Of a stretch of 64,000 nt of DNA, positions 18,973 through 26,465 are shown piece after piece (within the stretch, counting starts at the first letter, position 1; the number at the start of each line of letters is the position of its first letter). The translations under genes and the position numbers were made by a program. The notes below the pieces were generated by a model. It worked only from the letters and a program-made list of their open reading frames with translations, ran no database searches and was not told where the DNA came from. Origin of the DNA: Pseudoalteromonas sp. EB27 (GTDB lineage: Bacteria; Pseudomonadota; Gammaproteobacteria; Enterobacterales; Alteromonadaceae). The stretch spans positions 225,945 through 289,944 of the forward strand of contig NZ_MTQD01000003.1 of NCBI RefSeq assembly GCF_001974875.1. Reading direction: 5' to 3'.

Positions 18973-20031
18973 ATGGCTAATATACTTTACCCTGCGCCTT
19001 TAAAAGTAGGGTCAAAAATAGCAATTTGCTCACTTTCAGCAGGTCTTAAAGAAAAGTTCCATGCACGATTAGACATTGTTATAAATGGATTAAAAAATCG
19101 AGGGTATGATGTTGTTGAAGGCGAGTTTTTACGTCAAAACAAACCGCGTGAACAGCTTAATGCTAAAGCACATGCTCAGCAATTAATGGGCTTTTTATTA
19201 GATGAAGAAATTGATGCAATTATGCCGCCAATGGGTGGTGAGCTGGCAATGGAAATACTGCCACTGCTTGATTTTAATGCCATTAAACAAGCAAAGCCTA
19301 AATGGTTAGTTGGCTTTTCTGATGTGAGTACTATTGCCTGTGCATTAACGGCTAAGTGCCAATGGGCGACCCTGCACAGTGCTAACCTTATGCAGTTGCA
19401 TCCTGATGAAAAAAATCCGTATAGCTTACAAATATTCGAAACCCTTACTTACGAAGCGGGTAGTAAATTTGAGCAAGGGCCTTCCTCTTTATATCAAAAA
19501 AACAAGCCTAGCTACGCGCAAAACCCAAATGAATTACTAAGTCCTAGCGAGCCAACAAAATGGCAATGTTTAAACTACACAGATAAACGCACCATAGAAA
19601 TGTCAGGTCGCTTATTTGGCGGATGTTTAGATACAGTAGGTTTACTGCTCGACTCACCATTTTTAGCACTACATGAATTTAAAAAGGACAGTGCGCCCGA
19701 AGGGCTTATTTTATACCTAGAAAACTCAGAGCTTACACCTACAACCGTTGCACGATTTTTACTGTCATTAAAATTAGCTGGCATATTTGACGACATTAAT
19801 GGTTTGGTTTTAGGGCGAAGTGAAATTACTCAAAGTCATTATGATGCCTTTGACTATCGACATGCGCTTGATGTAGCACTGGGTGGGTGTTTATTCCCAG
19901 TCATTTTTGATGCTGACATAGGGCATGTTCAACCTAACTTAAATTTAGTTAACGGCGCTACGTGTACGCTTATTGCTGATATAAATGAAGGTATAGTAAA
20001 CAGTGCATCGTTAAATATTCAACTTTCGTAG
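18973..20031 (+). CDS. S66-family LD-carboxypeptidase / microcin C7-immunity-like peptidase
   Basis: This 352-residue protein is an S66 serine peptidase, the family of LdcA (muropeptide LD-carboxypeptidase) and MccF (microcin C self-immunity). The nucleophile motif is GFSDVS near residue 115. A catalytic Glu is expected around LILYLENSE, and the His lies in DIGHVQPNLNLVNG near the C-terminus. It lacks a signal peptide, so it acts in the cytoplasm, either in peptidoglycan recycling or in detoxifying peptide-nucleotide compounds; sequence reading alone does not separate these. GGAA lies upstream of the ATG. Confidence 0.83.
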   Translation: MANILYPAPLKVGSKIAICSLSAGLKEKFHARLDIVINGLKNRGYDVVEGEFLRQNKPREQLNAKAHAQQLMGFLLDEEIDAIMPPMGGELAMEILPLLDFNAIKQAKPKWLVGFSDVSTIACALTAKCQWATLHSANLMQLHPDEKNPYSLQIFETLTYEAGSKFEQGPSSLYQKNKPSYAQNPNELLSPSEPTKWQCLNYTDKRTIEMSGRLFGGCLDTVGLLLDSPFLALHEFKKDSAPEGLILYLENSELTPTTVARFLLSLKLAGIFDDINGLVLGRSEITQSHYDAFDYRHALDVALGGCLFPVIFDADIGHVQPNLNLVNGATCTLIADINEGIVNSASLNIQLS

Positions 20032-20049
20032 TTTTTATCGCATTTAGTT

Positions 20050-20079
20050 TTGAAAAACAAATAAGTACAGGCGTATAAT
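20050..20079 (+). promoter_or_regulatory. Sigma70 promoter of the FMN riboswitch-ribB unit
   Basis: TTGAAA at 20050-20055 and TATAAT at 20074-20079 are separated by 18 bp, placing transcription start near 20086, just ahead of the riboswitch. Confidence 0.75.
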
Positions 20080-20111
20080 GTGCCTGCAGTAAGTGCTAAT
20101 GCTTACTGTAA

Positions 20112-20278
20112 ATTCTCAGGGCGGGGTGAAATTCCCCACCGGCGGTATGTTTAAAGTTACTTGTAACTCAAACGAGCCCGCGAGCGCTTTATTTAACTTA
20201 TTTTTACAGTTAAGTAAAGGTCAAGCAGATCTGGTGAGATGCCAGAGCCGACGGTTAGAGTCCGGATGAAAGAGAATA
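20112..20278 (+). ncRNA. FMN riboswitch (RFN element)
   Basis: The conserved RFN blocks are present in order: CTCAGGGCGGGGTGAAATTC, CCCACCGGCGGTA, GAGCCCGCGAGCG, GCAGATCTGGTGAGA, CCAGAGCCGACGGTTAGAGT and CCGGATGAAAGAGAA. It lies upstream of ribB, the usual target, and should repress it when FMN is plentiful. A variable stem (about 20180-20225) is expanded. Confidence 0.95.
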
Positions 20279-20293
20279 TAGCTTATTTATGTA

Positions 20294-20343
20294 CACCAAA
20301 ACGTAGCTTTTTGGTGAGCATTTTTAATGCTGTTTTGGTTTAA
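20294..20343 (+). promoter_or_regulatory. Possible expression platform of the FMN riboswitch
   Basis: CACCAAAA (20294-20301) can pair with TTTTGGTG just downstream. Alternatively its CCAAAAC part can pair with GTTTTGG at 20333-20339, around the small hairpin AGCATT/AATGCT. The pairings exclude each other, as expected of a riboswitch decision element. Confidence 0.45.
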
Positions 20344-20418
20344 TTCATGCAATTTTATTTGTATGGCTTTGCCATGCCTTTCAGTGTCCTGAATCTATTA
20401 TTTTTTATTTGGAATATA

Positions 20419-21075
20419 ATGATGATTCAGTCTCTACTTACTCAATTCGGCGAAAGCCAAATCCGCGTACAAAGCGCAATTACTGCACTACAGCAAGGGC
20501 AAGGCGTACTTGTTGTTGATGACGAAAACCGTGAAAATGAAGGCGACTTTGTATTTTCAGCTGAGCATTTAACGACTTCTCAAATGGCCGAAATGATCCG
20601 CGAAGGCAGCGGCATTGTTTGCTTATGCATGGGGGCGGAGCGTATTAAACAGCTCGACTTACCGCAAATGGTTACCCACAACACGAGTCAAAATAACACA
20701 GCTTATACAGTCACTATTGAAGCTAAGCATGGTGTTACAACAGGCGTGTCTGCTGCTGATAGAGTAACGACTATAAAAGCGGCGACAGCCGATAACGCTA
20801 AACCAAGTGATTTATCGCGCCCAGGGCATGTATTTGGTTTAAGAGCACAAACGGGCGGAGTATTAGTTCGTCGTGGCCATACCGAAGCATCCGTTGATTT
20901 AATGCAACTTGCCGGCTTAAAACCATTTGGCGTAATTTGCGAACTTACTAATCCAGATGGTTCAATGGCGCGCTTACCTGAGGTGAGTGATTATGCTAAT
21001 AAACATAATATGACCGTAGTTTCTATTGAAGATTTAGTACAATACATTCAGGCTGCGCAGCTTCAAGTAAGTTAA
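20419..21075 (+). CDS. ribB: 3,4-dihydroxy-2-butanone-4-phosphate synthase
   Basis: RibB converts ribulose 5-phosphate into the four-carbon precursor of riboflavin. The metal/substrate motif [10 protein letters not shown] lies near residue 33, and [24 protein letters not shown] follows. The length of 218 residues shows a stand-alone RibB without the GTP cyclohydrolase II domain. Two adjacent ATGs (20419, 20422) follow GGA, and the second gives the E. coli length of 217. An in-frame ATG at 20347 lacks a ribosome-binding site and was not used. Confidence 0.95.
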   Translation: MMIQSLLTQFGESQIRVQSAITALQQGQGVLVVDDENRENEGDFVFSAEHLTTSQMAEMIREGSGIVCLCMGAERIKQLDLPQMVTHNTSQNNTAYTVTIEAKHGVTTGVSAADRVTTIKAATADNAKPSDLSRPGHVFGLRAQTGGVLVRRGHTEASVDLMQLAGLKPFGVICELTNPDGSMARLPEVSDYANKHNMTVVSIEDLVQYIQAAQLQVS

Positions 21076-21088
21076 ACCGCTTTGAAGA

Positions 21089-21120
21089 AAAAAACCACTT
21101 ATTTAAATAAGTGGTTTTTA
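21089..21120. terminator. Bidirectional terminator between ribB and the nitroreductase gene
   Basis: AAAACCACTTATTT pairs with AAATAAGTGGTTTT. A- and T-runs on either side suit both convergent genes. Confidence 0.88.
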
Positions 21121-21155
21121 TAATATTGTTATCATTTAAGTTTATAACGTATTAC

Positions 21156-21812
21156 TCATAAAATCTGAATAACTTGCTCTTTTGCCAAGCGAGATTTAGG
21201 TAGTTTAGCATTATAATCTTCAGCGCTATCATGATAGCCAAGCACTAATGCCACGTCGCATACGTAACCATTGAGTTCTCTTTCAAAAACTTCGCCAATC
21301 AGCTCGGCATCTACGCCTTCCATTGGAGTAGAATCAACCCCTAAACGTGCAGCTGCATGCATAGTGTTACCCAGTGCAATGTAAGTTTGTGCTTTAGTCC
21401 ACTCTTCATTACCGCCTTGCTCATCAGTATTCATATCCACAAACGCATAAGCACCAAAAGCTTGTTCGCGATTTTCTGCTTTAGTACGGCCATTTTTAAT
21501 ATCTGCATCAATGATTTGTGCGTAATCATCGCGGGTATATTTAGGGTTATGAGCAAATAATATTATATGCGACGCTGTTTTAATATGTGGCTGGTTAAAC
21601 GCAAATTTATTAGCAAATGTACTGTGCATACGCTCTTTAGCTTCATCTGATTCAATTACGATGAATTTCCAAGGTTGCGAGTTAATTGATGATGGAGATA
21701 AGCGCATAGCTTCGTAAATAACGTCTAAATCGTCTTGAGATACACGTTTCGTTGCATCGTAACGTTTTGCTGTGTAACGCTTTTCTAAGTCATTAATAAT
21801 AGGGTGAGTCAT
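21156..21812 (-). CDS. NfsB-like oxygen-insensitive nitroreductase
   Basis: This 218-residue flavoprotein resembles NfsB, which reduces nitroaromatics and quinones with NAD(P)H using FMN. Typical features are KRYTAKRYD near the N-terminus (FMN phosphate), SPSSINSQPWKFIVI, and a late GVDSTPMEGVD loop. The ATG at 21812 has GGAGA 7 bases upstream. It is divergent from a LysR regulator with about 130 bp between them, so that regulator may control it. Confidence 0.9.
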   Translation of the reverse strand: MTHPIINDLEKRYTAKRYDATKRVSQDDLDVIYEAMRLSPSSINSQPWKFIVIESDEAKERMHSTFANKFAFNQPHIKTASHIILFAHNPKYTRDDYAQIIDADIKNGRTKAENREQAFGAYAFVDMNTDEQGGNEEWTKAQTYIALGNTMHAAARLGVDSTPMEGVDAELIGEVFERELNGYVCDVALVLGYHDSAEDYNAKLPKSRLAKEQVIQIL

Positions 21813-21944
21813 TGGTTTCTCCAAAATAAATAAGATTAGCTGTACAAAGTATTCGTCATTTACTTTATGTATAAATAATACAGCTTGCTTTGCATTAAAT
21901 AAATCGCATAATCATTGAATCATTATCAAATATAAATAGATAAT

Positions 21945-22880
21945 ATGAATATAGAAGATTTAAAACTTATTTTAAAAGTCGCTGAGTTTAGAAGCATTAC
22001 GCTTGCAGCTGCTAAATTAGATATGCGAACAGCCACGGCAAGCGCTGCTATTAAGCGTGTTGAGTCTGCGCTTGGTAGTGAACTATTTGTTCGTACAACA
22101 CGTCATTTAAGGTTATCGGCTGCTGGGGAGCGCTACATACCACAATGTGAGCAGGCTTTAGCAGTACTTGAACTTGCAAAGCAAAACCTTAAAGGTGAAC
22201 ATGAGGAAATCGAAGGGGAGTTACGTGTTGCACTTTCATCTGACTTGGGGCGCAATTTAGTGATCCCATGGATTGATGAACTCATGGATAGTTATCCTAA
22301 GTTAAGCCTACGAACACATATAAGTGATAGTAATATCGACTTTTATCGTGACTCAGTTGATATAGCACTTCGTTATGGCTCGCCTAATGATGCAAGTGTT
22401 TATGGTTTTAAAATTTGTAACGTACCACGCTTATTATGTGCAACTGACGAATACCTCTTACAAAACGGGACTCCCGTGCATCCTGATGATCTAGCGTCGC
22501 ATCAAGGTTTGTTTTATCAGTTGCAGGATATTATAAATAATACGTGGGAATTCAGTGATGGTGAGTCAAAATATAAAGTTAAAATGGGTGGCAGGCGCGC
22601 CTCAAACGACGGCGATTTAGTAAGGCGCTGGTGCGTTGCGGGTAAGGGCTTAGCTGTAAAATCGGCACTTGATATAGCCGACGATTTGCTTAACGACAGG
22701 GTGGTTACCGTAATGCCAAATTATCAACATGTTAATGGTGAACTTTGGCTTATTTGCCCAAGTAGGCAGTCAATAACCCCTGCTGTGCGTTTACTACGTG
22801 ATGCATGCAGAGCAAAATCCCAAGCTATTTTGCAGCAGTTGGTAAATAAAGGAATTATTGATAAAAGCGTACTGAGCTAA
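21945..22880 (+). CDS. LysR-family transcriptional regulator
   Basis: The 311-residue protein has the N-terminal LysR winged helix (MNIEDLKLILKVAEFRSITLAAAKLDMRTATASAAIKRVESALG). The periplasmic-binding-protein-like effector domain occupies residues 90-300. It is transcribed away from the nitroreductase gene, the classic arrangement for a LysR protein and its target, and VOC and lipoprotein genes follow on its own strand after 13 and 18 bp. The effector is unknown. Confidence 0.88.
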   Translation: MNIEDLKLILKVAEFRSITLAAAKLDMRTATASAAIKRVESALGSELFVRTTRHLRLSAAGERYIPQCEQALAVLELAKQNLKGEHEEIEGELRVALSSDLGRNLVIPWIDELMDSYPKLSLRTHISDSNIDFYRDSVDIALRYGSPNDASVYGFKICNVPRLLCATDEYLLQNGTPVHPDDLASHQGLFYQLQDIINNTWEFSDGESKYKVKMGGRRASNDGDLVRRWCVAGKGLAVKSALDIADDLLNDRVVTVMPNYQHVNGELWLICPSRQSITPAVRLLRDACRAKSQAILQQLVNKGIIDKSVLS

Positions 22881-22893
22881 TTTAGGAAGAGTT

Positions 22894-23238
22894 ATGCAAG
22901 TTGATGATATTAGAGTTTTTATTCCCTGTAAAAGCTATGAGCAATCTCAGCGCTTTTATAAAACGCTTGGATTTAAGATTGAAGATGCCTCAAATGATTT
23001 ATGTGTGTGTACCTTTGGCGAATGTACGTTCTTTTTACAGCGTTATTATAATAAAACGTTTGCTGAAAACTTAATGCTGCAACTTTGTGTGTTAAATATA
23101 GATGAAGCATACGAACTCATTAGTAACCTAAACGGTTTTGACATCCGCTTTGAGGGTATAAAACAAGAACCTTGGGGTAGCGTTATTTACTTATGGGGAC
23201 CATCGGGTGAGCTTTGGCACGTAACTGAATTAAATTAA
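22894..23238 (+). CDS. VOC/glyoxalase-fold protein
   Basis: This 114-residue protein has the repeated beta-alpha-beta-beta-beta layout of the vicinal oxygen chelate superfamily. The first half is DIRVFIPCKSYEQSQRFYKTLGF, and the second ends with GPSGELWHVTEL. Bleomycin-resistance and glyoxalase proteins share this fold. A His and a Glu that may bind metal are visible at the end (ELWHVTE), but the reaction cannot be predicted. It follows the LysR gene by 13 bp. Confidence 0.7.
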   Translation: MQVDDIRVFIPCKSYEQSQRFYKTLGFKIEDASNDLCVCTFGECTFFLQRYYNKTFAENLMLQLCVLNIDEAYELISNLNGFDIRFEGIKQEPWGSVIYLWGPSGELWHVTELN

Positions 23239-23256
23239 AAATAAAAAGGAATAAAT

Positions 23257-24081
23257 ATGAAATTTAATAAATATATAATCATTTTGATGGCGGCCTTACT
23301 TGCTTCTTGTAGCTCGTTTATGAGTAACAATACAGGTAAAAATACACAATCTAGTAGCTTAATGGATTTTTTATATCCTGATCAACAAAGCCGTGCTACC
23401 TATAAACCTGAAATACCTGTTTTAAAACTCCCTGTTACCGTCGGAATTGCATTTGTACCGTCTAAAAACTGGCAGCCAGACGGGCTAGAGACCCAAAACC
23501 AAGTCGAATTACTCGAAAAAGTAAAAAAGTCATTTCTTCAATATGATTACATTGACCGCATTGAAGTTATACCAAGCACCTATTTAAAGGGTGGTGAAGG
23601 TTTTGCAACACTCGAGCAAGTAGGGCGACTTTACGATGTAGATGTAATGGCACTGGTTTCATATGATCAAATTACGCAATCTTATGAAAATAATGCAGCC
23701 TTACTTTATTGGACAATAGTGGGTATGTACGTTATTCCAGGTAATGAAAATACAATCCAAACCTTTGTGGATACAGCTGGTTTTGATATTAAAAGTAGAA
23801 AAATGCTATTTAGAGCACCTGGTATAAGTAAGCTTGAAAAAAGAACAACAGCAATAGGTATTGATGAAACGTTATCTGAAAAGTCGGCTGAAGGTTTTAA
23901 TCTAGCGGTTAGCGATATGAGTACTAATTTAGATGCAGAACTAGCAAGGTTTAAAACACGTGTTAAAGAAGAGAAAATCGTAAAAGTCGAAAATAAAGAT
24001 GGCTCTATCAGCGGAGGCTCTTTGAGTATTTATTTACTCGTTTTGTTGTCGTTATTAGTTATGCGTAGTAAAAAAGTTTAA
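23257..24081 (+). CDS. Rhombotail (GlyGly-CTERM) lipoprotein
   Basis: The 274-residue precursor starts with a lipoprotein signal (MAALLASCSS, lipobox Cys near residue 18). It ends with a GlyGly-CTERM sorting signal: SGGSLSIYLLVLLSLLVMRSKK, that is, Gly-Gly, a hydrophobic helix and a basic tail. Such tails are cut by rhombosortase, a rhomboid-type protease that would be encoded elsewhere. The body resembles the rhombotarget/rhombotail lipoprotein family. Being anchored at both ends before processing is unusual; its role is unknown. Confidence 0.75.
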   Translation: MKFNKYIIILMAALLASCSSFMSNNTGKNTQSSSLMDFLYPDQQSRATYKPEIPVLKLPVTVGIAFVPSKNWQPDGLETQNQVELLEKVKKSFLQYDYIDRIEVIPSTYLKGGEGFATLEQVGRLYDVDVMALVSYDQITQSYENNAALLYWTIVGMYVIPGNENTIQTFVDTAGFDIKSRKMLFRAPGISKLEKRTTAIGIDETLSEKSAEGFNLAVSDMSTNLDAELARFKTRVKEEKIVKVENKDGSISGGSLSIYLLVLLSLLVMRSKKV

Positions 24082-24106
24082 AGTTGATAAAAAACCAAGT
24101 ATTTTT

Positions 24107-24145
24107 AATAATGCCACCAGCTTAGAGCTGGTGGCATTATTTTTT
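24107..24145. terminator. Strong bidirectional terminator
   Basis: AATAATGCCACCAGCT and AGCTGGTGGCATTATT form a 16-bp perfect stem with a 3-base loop between convergent genes. Confidence 0.92.
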
Positions 24146-24160
24146 AATCGCTAACTTAGT

Positions 24161-25051
24161 TTAACTTAGCTTTTTATTAAAAAACTCAACGGTACGTTGC
24201 CATGCAAGCTCGGCATTGTCTTTATCATAACGACCTGTAGAGTCGTTATGAAACCCATGATTTGCCCCTTTATACATATGCATAGTGTATTCAACGTTAT
24301 TAGCTTTTAAATCTTGTTCGTACTGTGGCCACGACGCGTTTACACGTTTATCTAGCTCGCCTAATTGAATCATTAATGGAGCTTTAATGTTTTTACGTAA
24401 ACTTTCACTGGCAGGAGTGCCGTAAAAAGGCACTCCTGCGCTGATTAAATTACTATCTACAGCTGCTAAATAATTAACAATGTAGCCACCAAAACAAAAG
24501 CCCACAGCGCCGAGTTTACCGTTACTGTTAGCATGCGATTTTAAAAAGTGTGCTGCGGCTACAAAATCGTTTTGAATTTTAGCGCGATCCATGGTTTTTT
24601 GCATAGCGCGTCCTTCATCATCGTTACCAGGGTAGCCACCCAGTGGAAAGAGCGCATCGGGTGCAAATGCAATAAAACCTACCTTAGCTAAGCGTCTTGC
24701 TACATCCTTTACGTATGGGTTTAATCCACGGTTTTCGTGTACCACAAGTACAACAGGAAGTTTACCTTCTATGTTTTTAGGGGTTGCTAAGTAACCCTTG
24801 CCTTTACCGTGCCCGTTTGGCGAATCGAATTCTTCGTACGTTGCCGTTATATCGTCATCGTTAAACGACACTTGTTCAGCCAGCGCGTAATTAGGTAATA
24901 ATGCTGATGTAAGTACAGCCATTGAAAAACCAAGTGCAGCAAGCCCCCCGAGTTTTTTCATAAAAGTACGACGGTCCATTAAACCGTGGGCGTATTCGTC
25001 ATACCAATCAAAGGCTTCTTGAGGAATGTGATCAGAGGGAGATTTATTCAT
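24161..25051 (-). CDS. Tat-exported dienelactone hydrolase family protein
   Basis: The 296-residue protein has a long N-terminal region with a twin-arginine motif (DRRTFMKKLGG near residue 27) and a hydrophobic stretch ending YALAEQ, so it is probably folded before export to the periplasm. The body is a dienelactone-hydrolase-type alpha/beta hydrolase. The nucleophile Cys sits in GFCFGG near residue 180, Asp is in LGELDKRVN, and His is in GANHGFHND. The natural substrate is unknown. AAGGAA lies 6-7 bases upstream of the ATG. Confidence 0.87.
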   Translation of the reverse strand: MNKSPSDHIPQEAFDWYDEYAHGLMDRRTFMKKLGGLAALGFSMAVLTSALLPNYALAEQVSFNDDDITATYEEFDSPNGHGKGKGYLATPKNIEGKLPVVLVVHENRGLNPYVKDVARRLAKVGFIAFAPDALFPLGGYPGNDDEGRAMQKTMDRAKIQNDFVAAAHFLKSHANSNGKLGAVGFCFGGYIVNYLAAVDSNLISAGVPFYGTPASESLRKNIKAPLMIQLGELDKRVNASWPQYEQDLKANNVEYTMHMYKGANHGFHNDSTGRYDKDNAELAWQRTVEFFNKKLS

Positions 25052-25157
25052 GGCTGTTCCTTAATTTTATTATGTTATCTGTTATTTAAATACCATAACG
25101 TATTAGGAATAAAAAACGAGCAATATTTTCTCTCAATTATTAGGACTGTTGCCAAAG

Positions 25158-26114
25158 CTATCCGTCAAGCAAGGAAAGGAGCACATTCCTTTGTTGTTTG
25201 GATATTAAAGAAACCATTTTGATGTGATTTAAATCTTTTACCTCATAAATACTCACTTTTGGATTATTAAGAGTAAGCAACCCATTATATGGACTCACTT
25301 TGTCTGCATTACTTGAAAAGATGTAAGTTTGCCTAGCATGAGGGGTCTTATTTAGATTACTTAATATAGCGAGTTTAGTAAGAGGTACTTCACTTTTTTC
25401 AATTATCTTAACGGCAACTTCATTTATATAATCATCGCCTAATAGTTTGCTATAAATAGGGTGTGATAAGTTAGCAATTGTGTTTAGTGCGGCCTCAAAA
25501 TTAATCATTGGGGCATAAAGTATATGCTTACTAATGTTCAGCTTAGATGCCAACTCAACTCCCGCAATTGCGCCCATTGAGTAACTAATTAAGGAGATAT
25601 CAGTGTAGTTTTCTTTATTTACATAATTGATTAACACATCAAGAGAGTTTAAACCAAATCTAAACTTATCGTATTGATTACTAGCGGGCATCACTATCAC
25701 ATTTTTTCCCGTAATATGACTAAGCCATCTTGCTTGCATGGTGTAAATCAAACTGTCTACGCCATATCCTGGAAAGATAATTAAAAGTCCGCTACTTGAA
25801 TTACTTGGTAAATTATCTGAAGTAAATTGGTATTCAAAAACATCATCTTCAGTGCTTCCTCCAACAATGAAACTTAACGAAAGTGTATTGCCATCTAGTA
25901 GGTAGCTTTCGATATCCTTAGGTGAAATAAACCTAAAATCGAGGCAATTATCTTCACTATCACAGTATTGGATTTGTGTTCCAGACGCAAAAATAGAGTT
26001 TTGATATATTGTAGAGCCAAATTTCTCCGGAGGCTTAGTTATTTGATAAGCAATATAGCTCTGGCACCCGCTTAAAAAAATAACTAAAGAAATAATCAGT
26101 ATGTATAAGCGCAT
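25158..26114 (-). CDS. Alpha/beta hydrolase lipoprotein
   Basis: This 318-residue precursor begins MRLYILIISLVIFLSGCQS, a lipoprotein signal with Cys at about residue 17. An alpha/beta-hydrolase core follows: LLIIFPGYGVDS near the oxyanion region, a nucleophile elbow SYSMGA, and a late DLNHIKM with the likely catalytic His. It may be an envelope esterase or lipase-like enzyme. The ATG at 26114 has AAGGGA upstream; a longer TTG reading was rejected because it would displace the signal. Confidence 0.72.
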   Translation of the reverse strand: MRLYILIISLVIFLSGCQSYIAYQITKPPEKFGSTIYQNSIFASGTQIQYCDSEDNCLDFRFISPKDIESYLLDGNTLSLSFIVGGSTEDDVFEYQFTSDNLPSNSSSGLLIIFPGYGVDSLIYTMQARWLSHITGKNVIVMPASNQYDKFRFGLNSLDVLINYVNKENYTDISLISYSMGAIAGVELASKLNISKHILYAPMINFEAALNTIANLSHPIYSKLLGDDYINEVAVKIIEKSEVPLTKLAILSNLNKTPHARQTYIFSSNADKVSPYNGLLTLNNPKVSIYEVKDLNHIKMVSLISKQQRNVLLSLLDG

Positions 26115-26150
26115 TAAAGTCCCTTTAATTTTCAAGCTAAAATTTTTTGA

Positions 26151-26321
26151 TTAATTAATGCCTGATAGGCCTTGGTCAATACCCAGCAAAAACTCTAAAC
26201 CTACAAACGCAAACGATATTGCAACGGCGCCTAATAGCATTAAGTTGCGGTTATTCTTTTTGTAGCCAATTGTGGTTAGTACAGCAAATACAATAAATAA
26301 AATAAGTTGAAGTGTACCCAT
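26151..26321 (-). CDS. Small two-helix membrane protein (56 residues)
   Basis: Reading the minus strand from the ATG at 26321 gives a 56-residue protein, MGTLQLILFIVFAVLTTIGY then a KKNNRN turn and a second hydrophobic stretch to GIDQGLSGIN. It has two likely membrane helices with a basic loop between them. AAGGA lies 8 bases before the ATG, which supports real translation. I do not recognise a family. Confidence 0.6.
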   Translation of the reverse strand: MGTLQLILFIVFAVLTTIGYKKNNRNLMLLGAVAISFAFVGLEFLLGIDQGLSGIN

Positions 26322-26413
26322 TATTATTCCTTTTGAGGGTTATATTTATAGAGTTAAATTATCAGTAAGGTAAAGACTTGGCAAATAGTTGAGTATTATT
26401 TTTAAGCTTAAAA

Positions 26414-26446
26414 TAAAAAGCTCGACATAATATGCCGAGCTTTTTT
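26414..26446 (-). terminator. Terminator after the RND efflux operon
   Basis: AAAAAGCTCG and CGAGCTTTTT arms flank an inner CAT/ATG stem. The hairpin works on both strands and lies just after the RND permease stop. Confidence 0.88.
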
Positions 26447-26465
26447 GGTTGGGATGTTACTTAAT

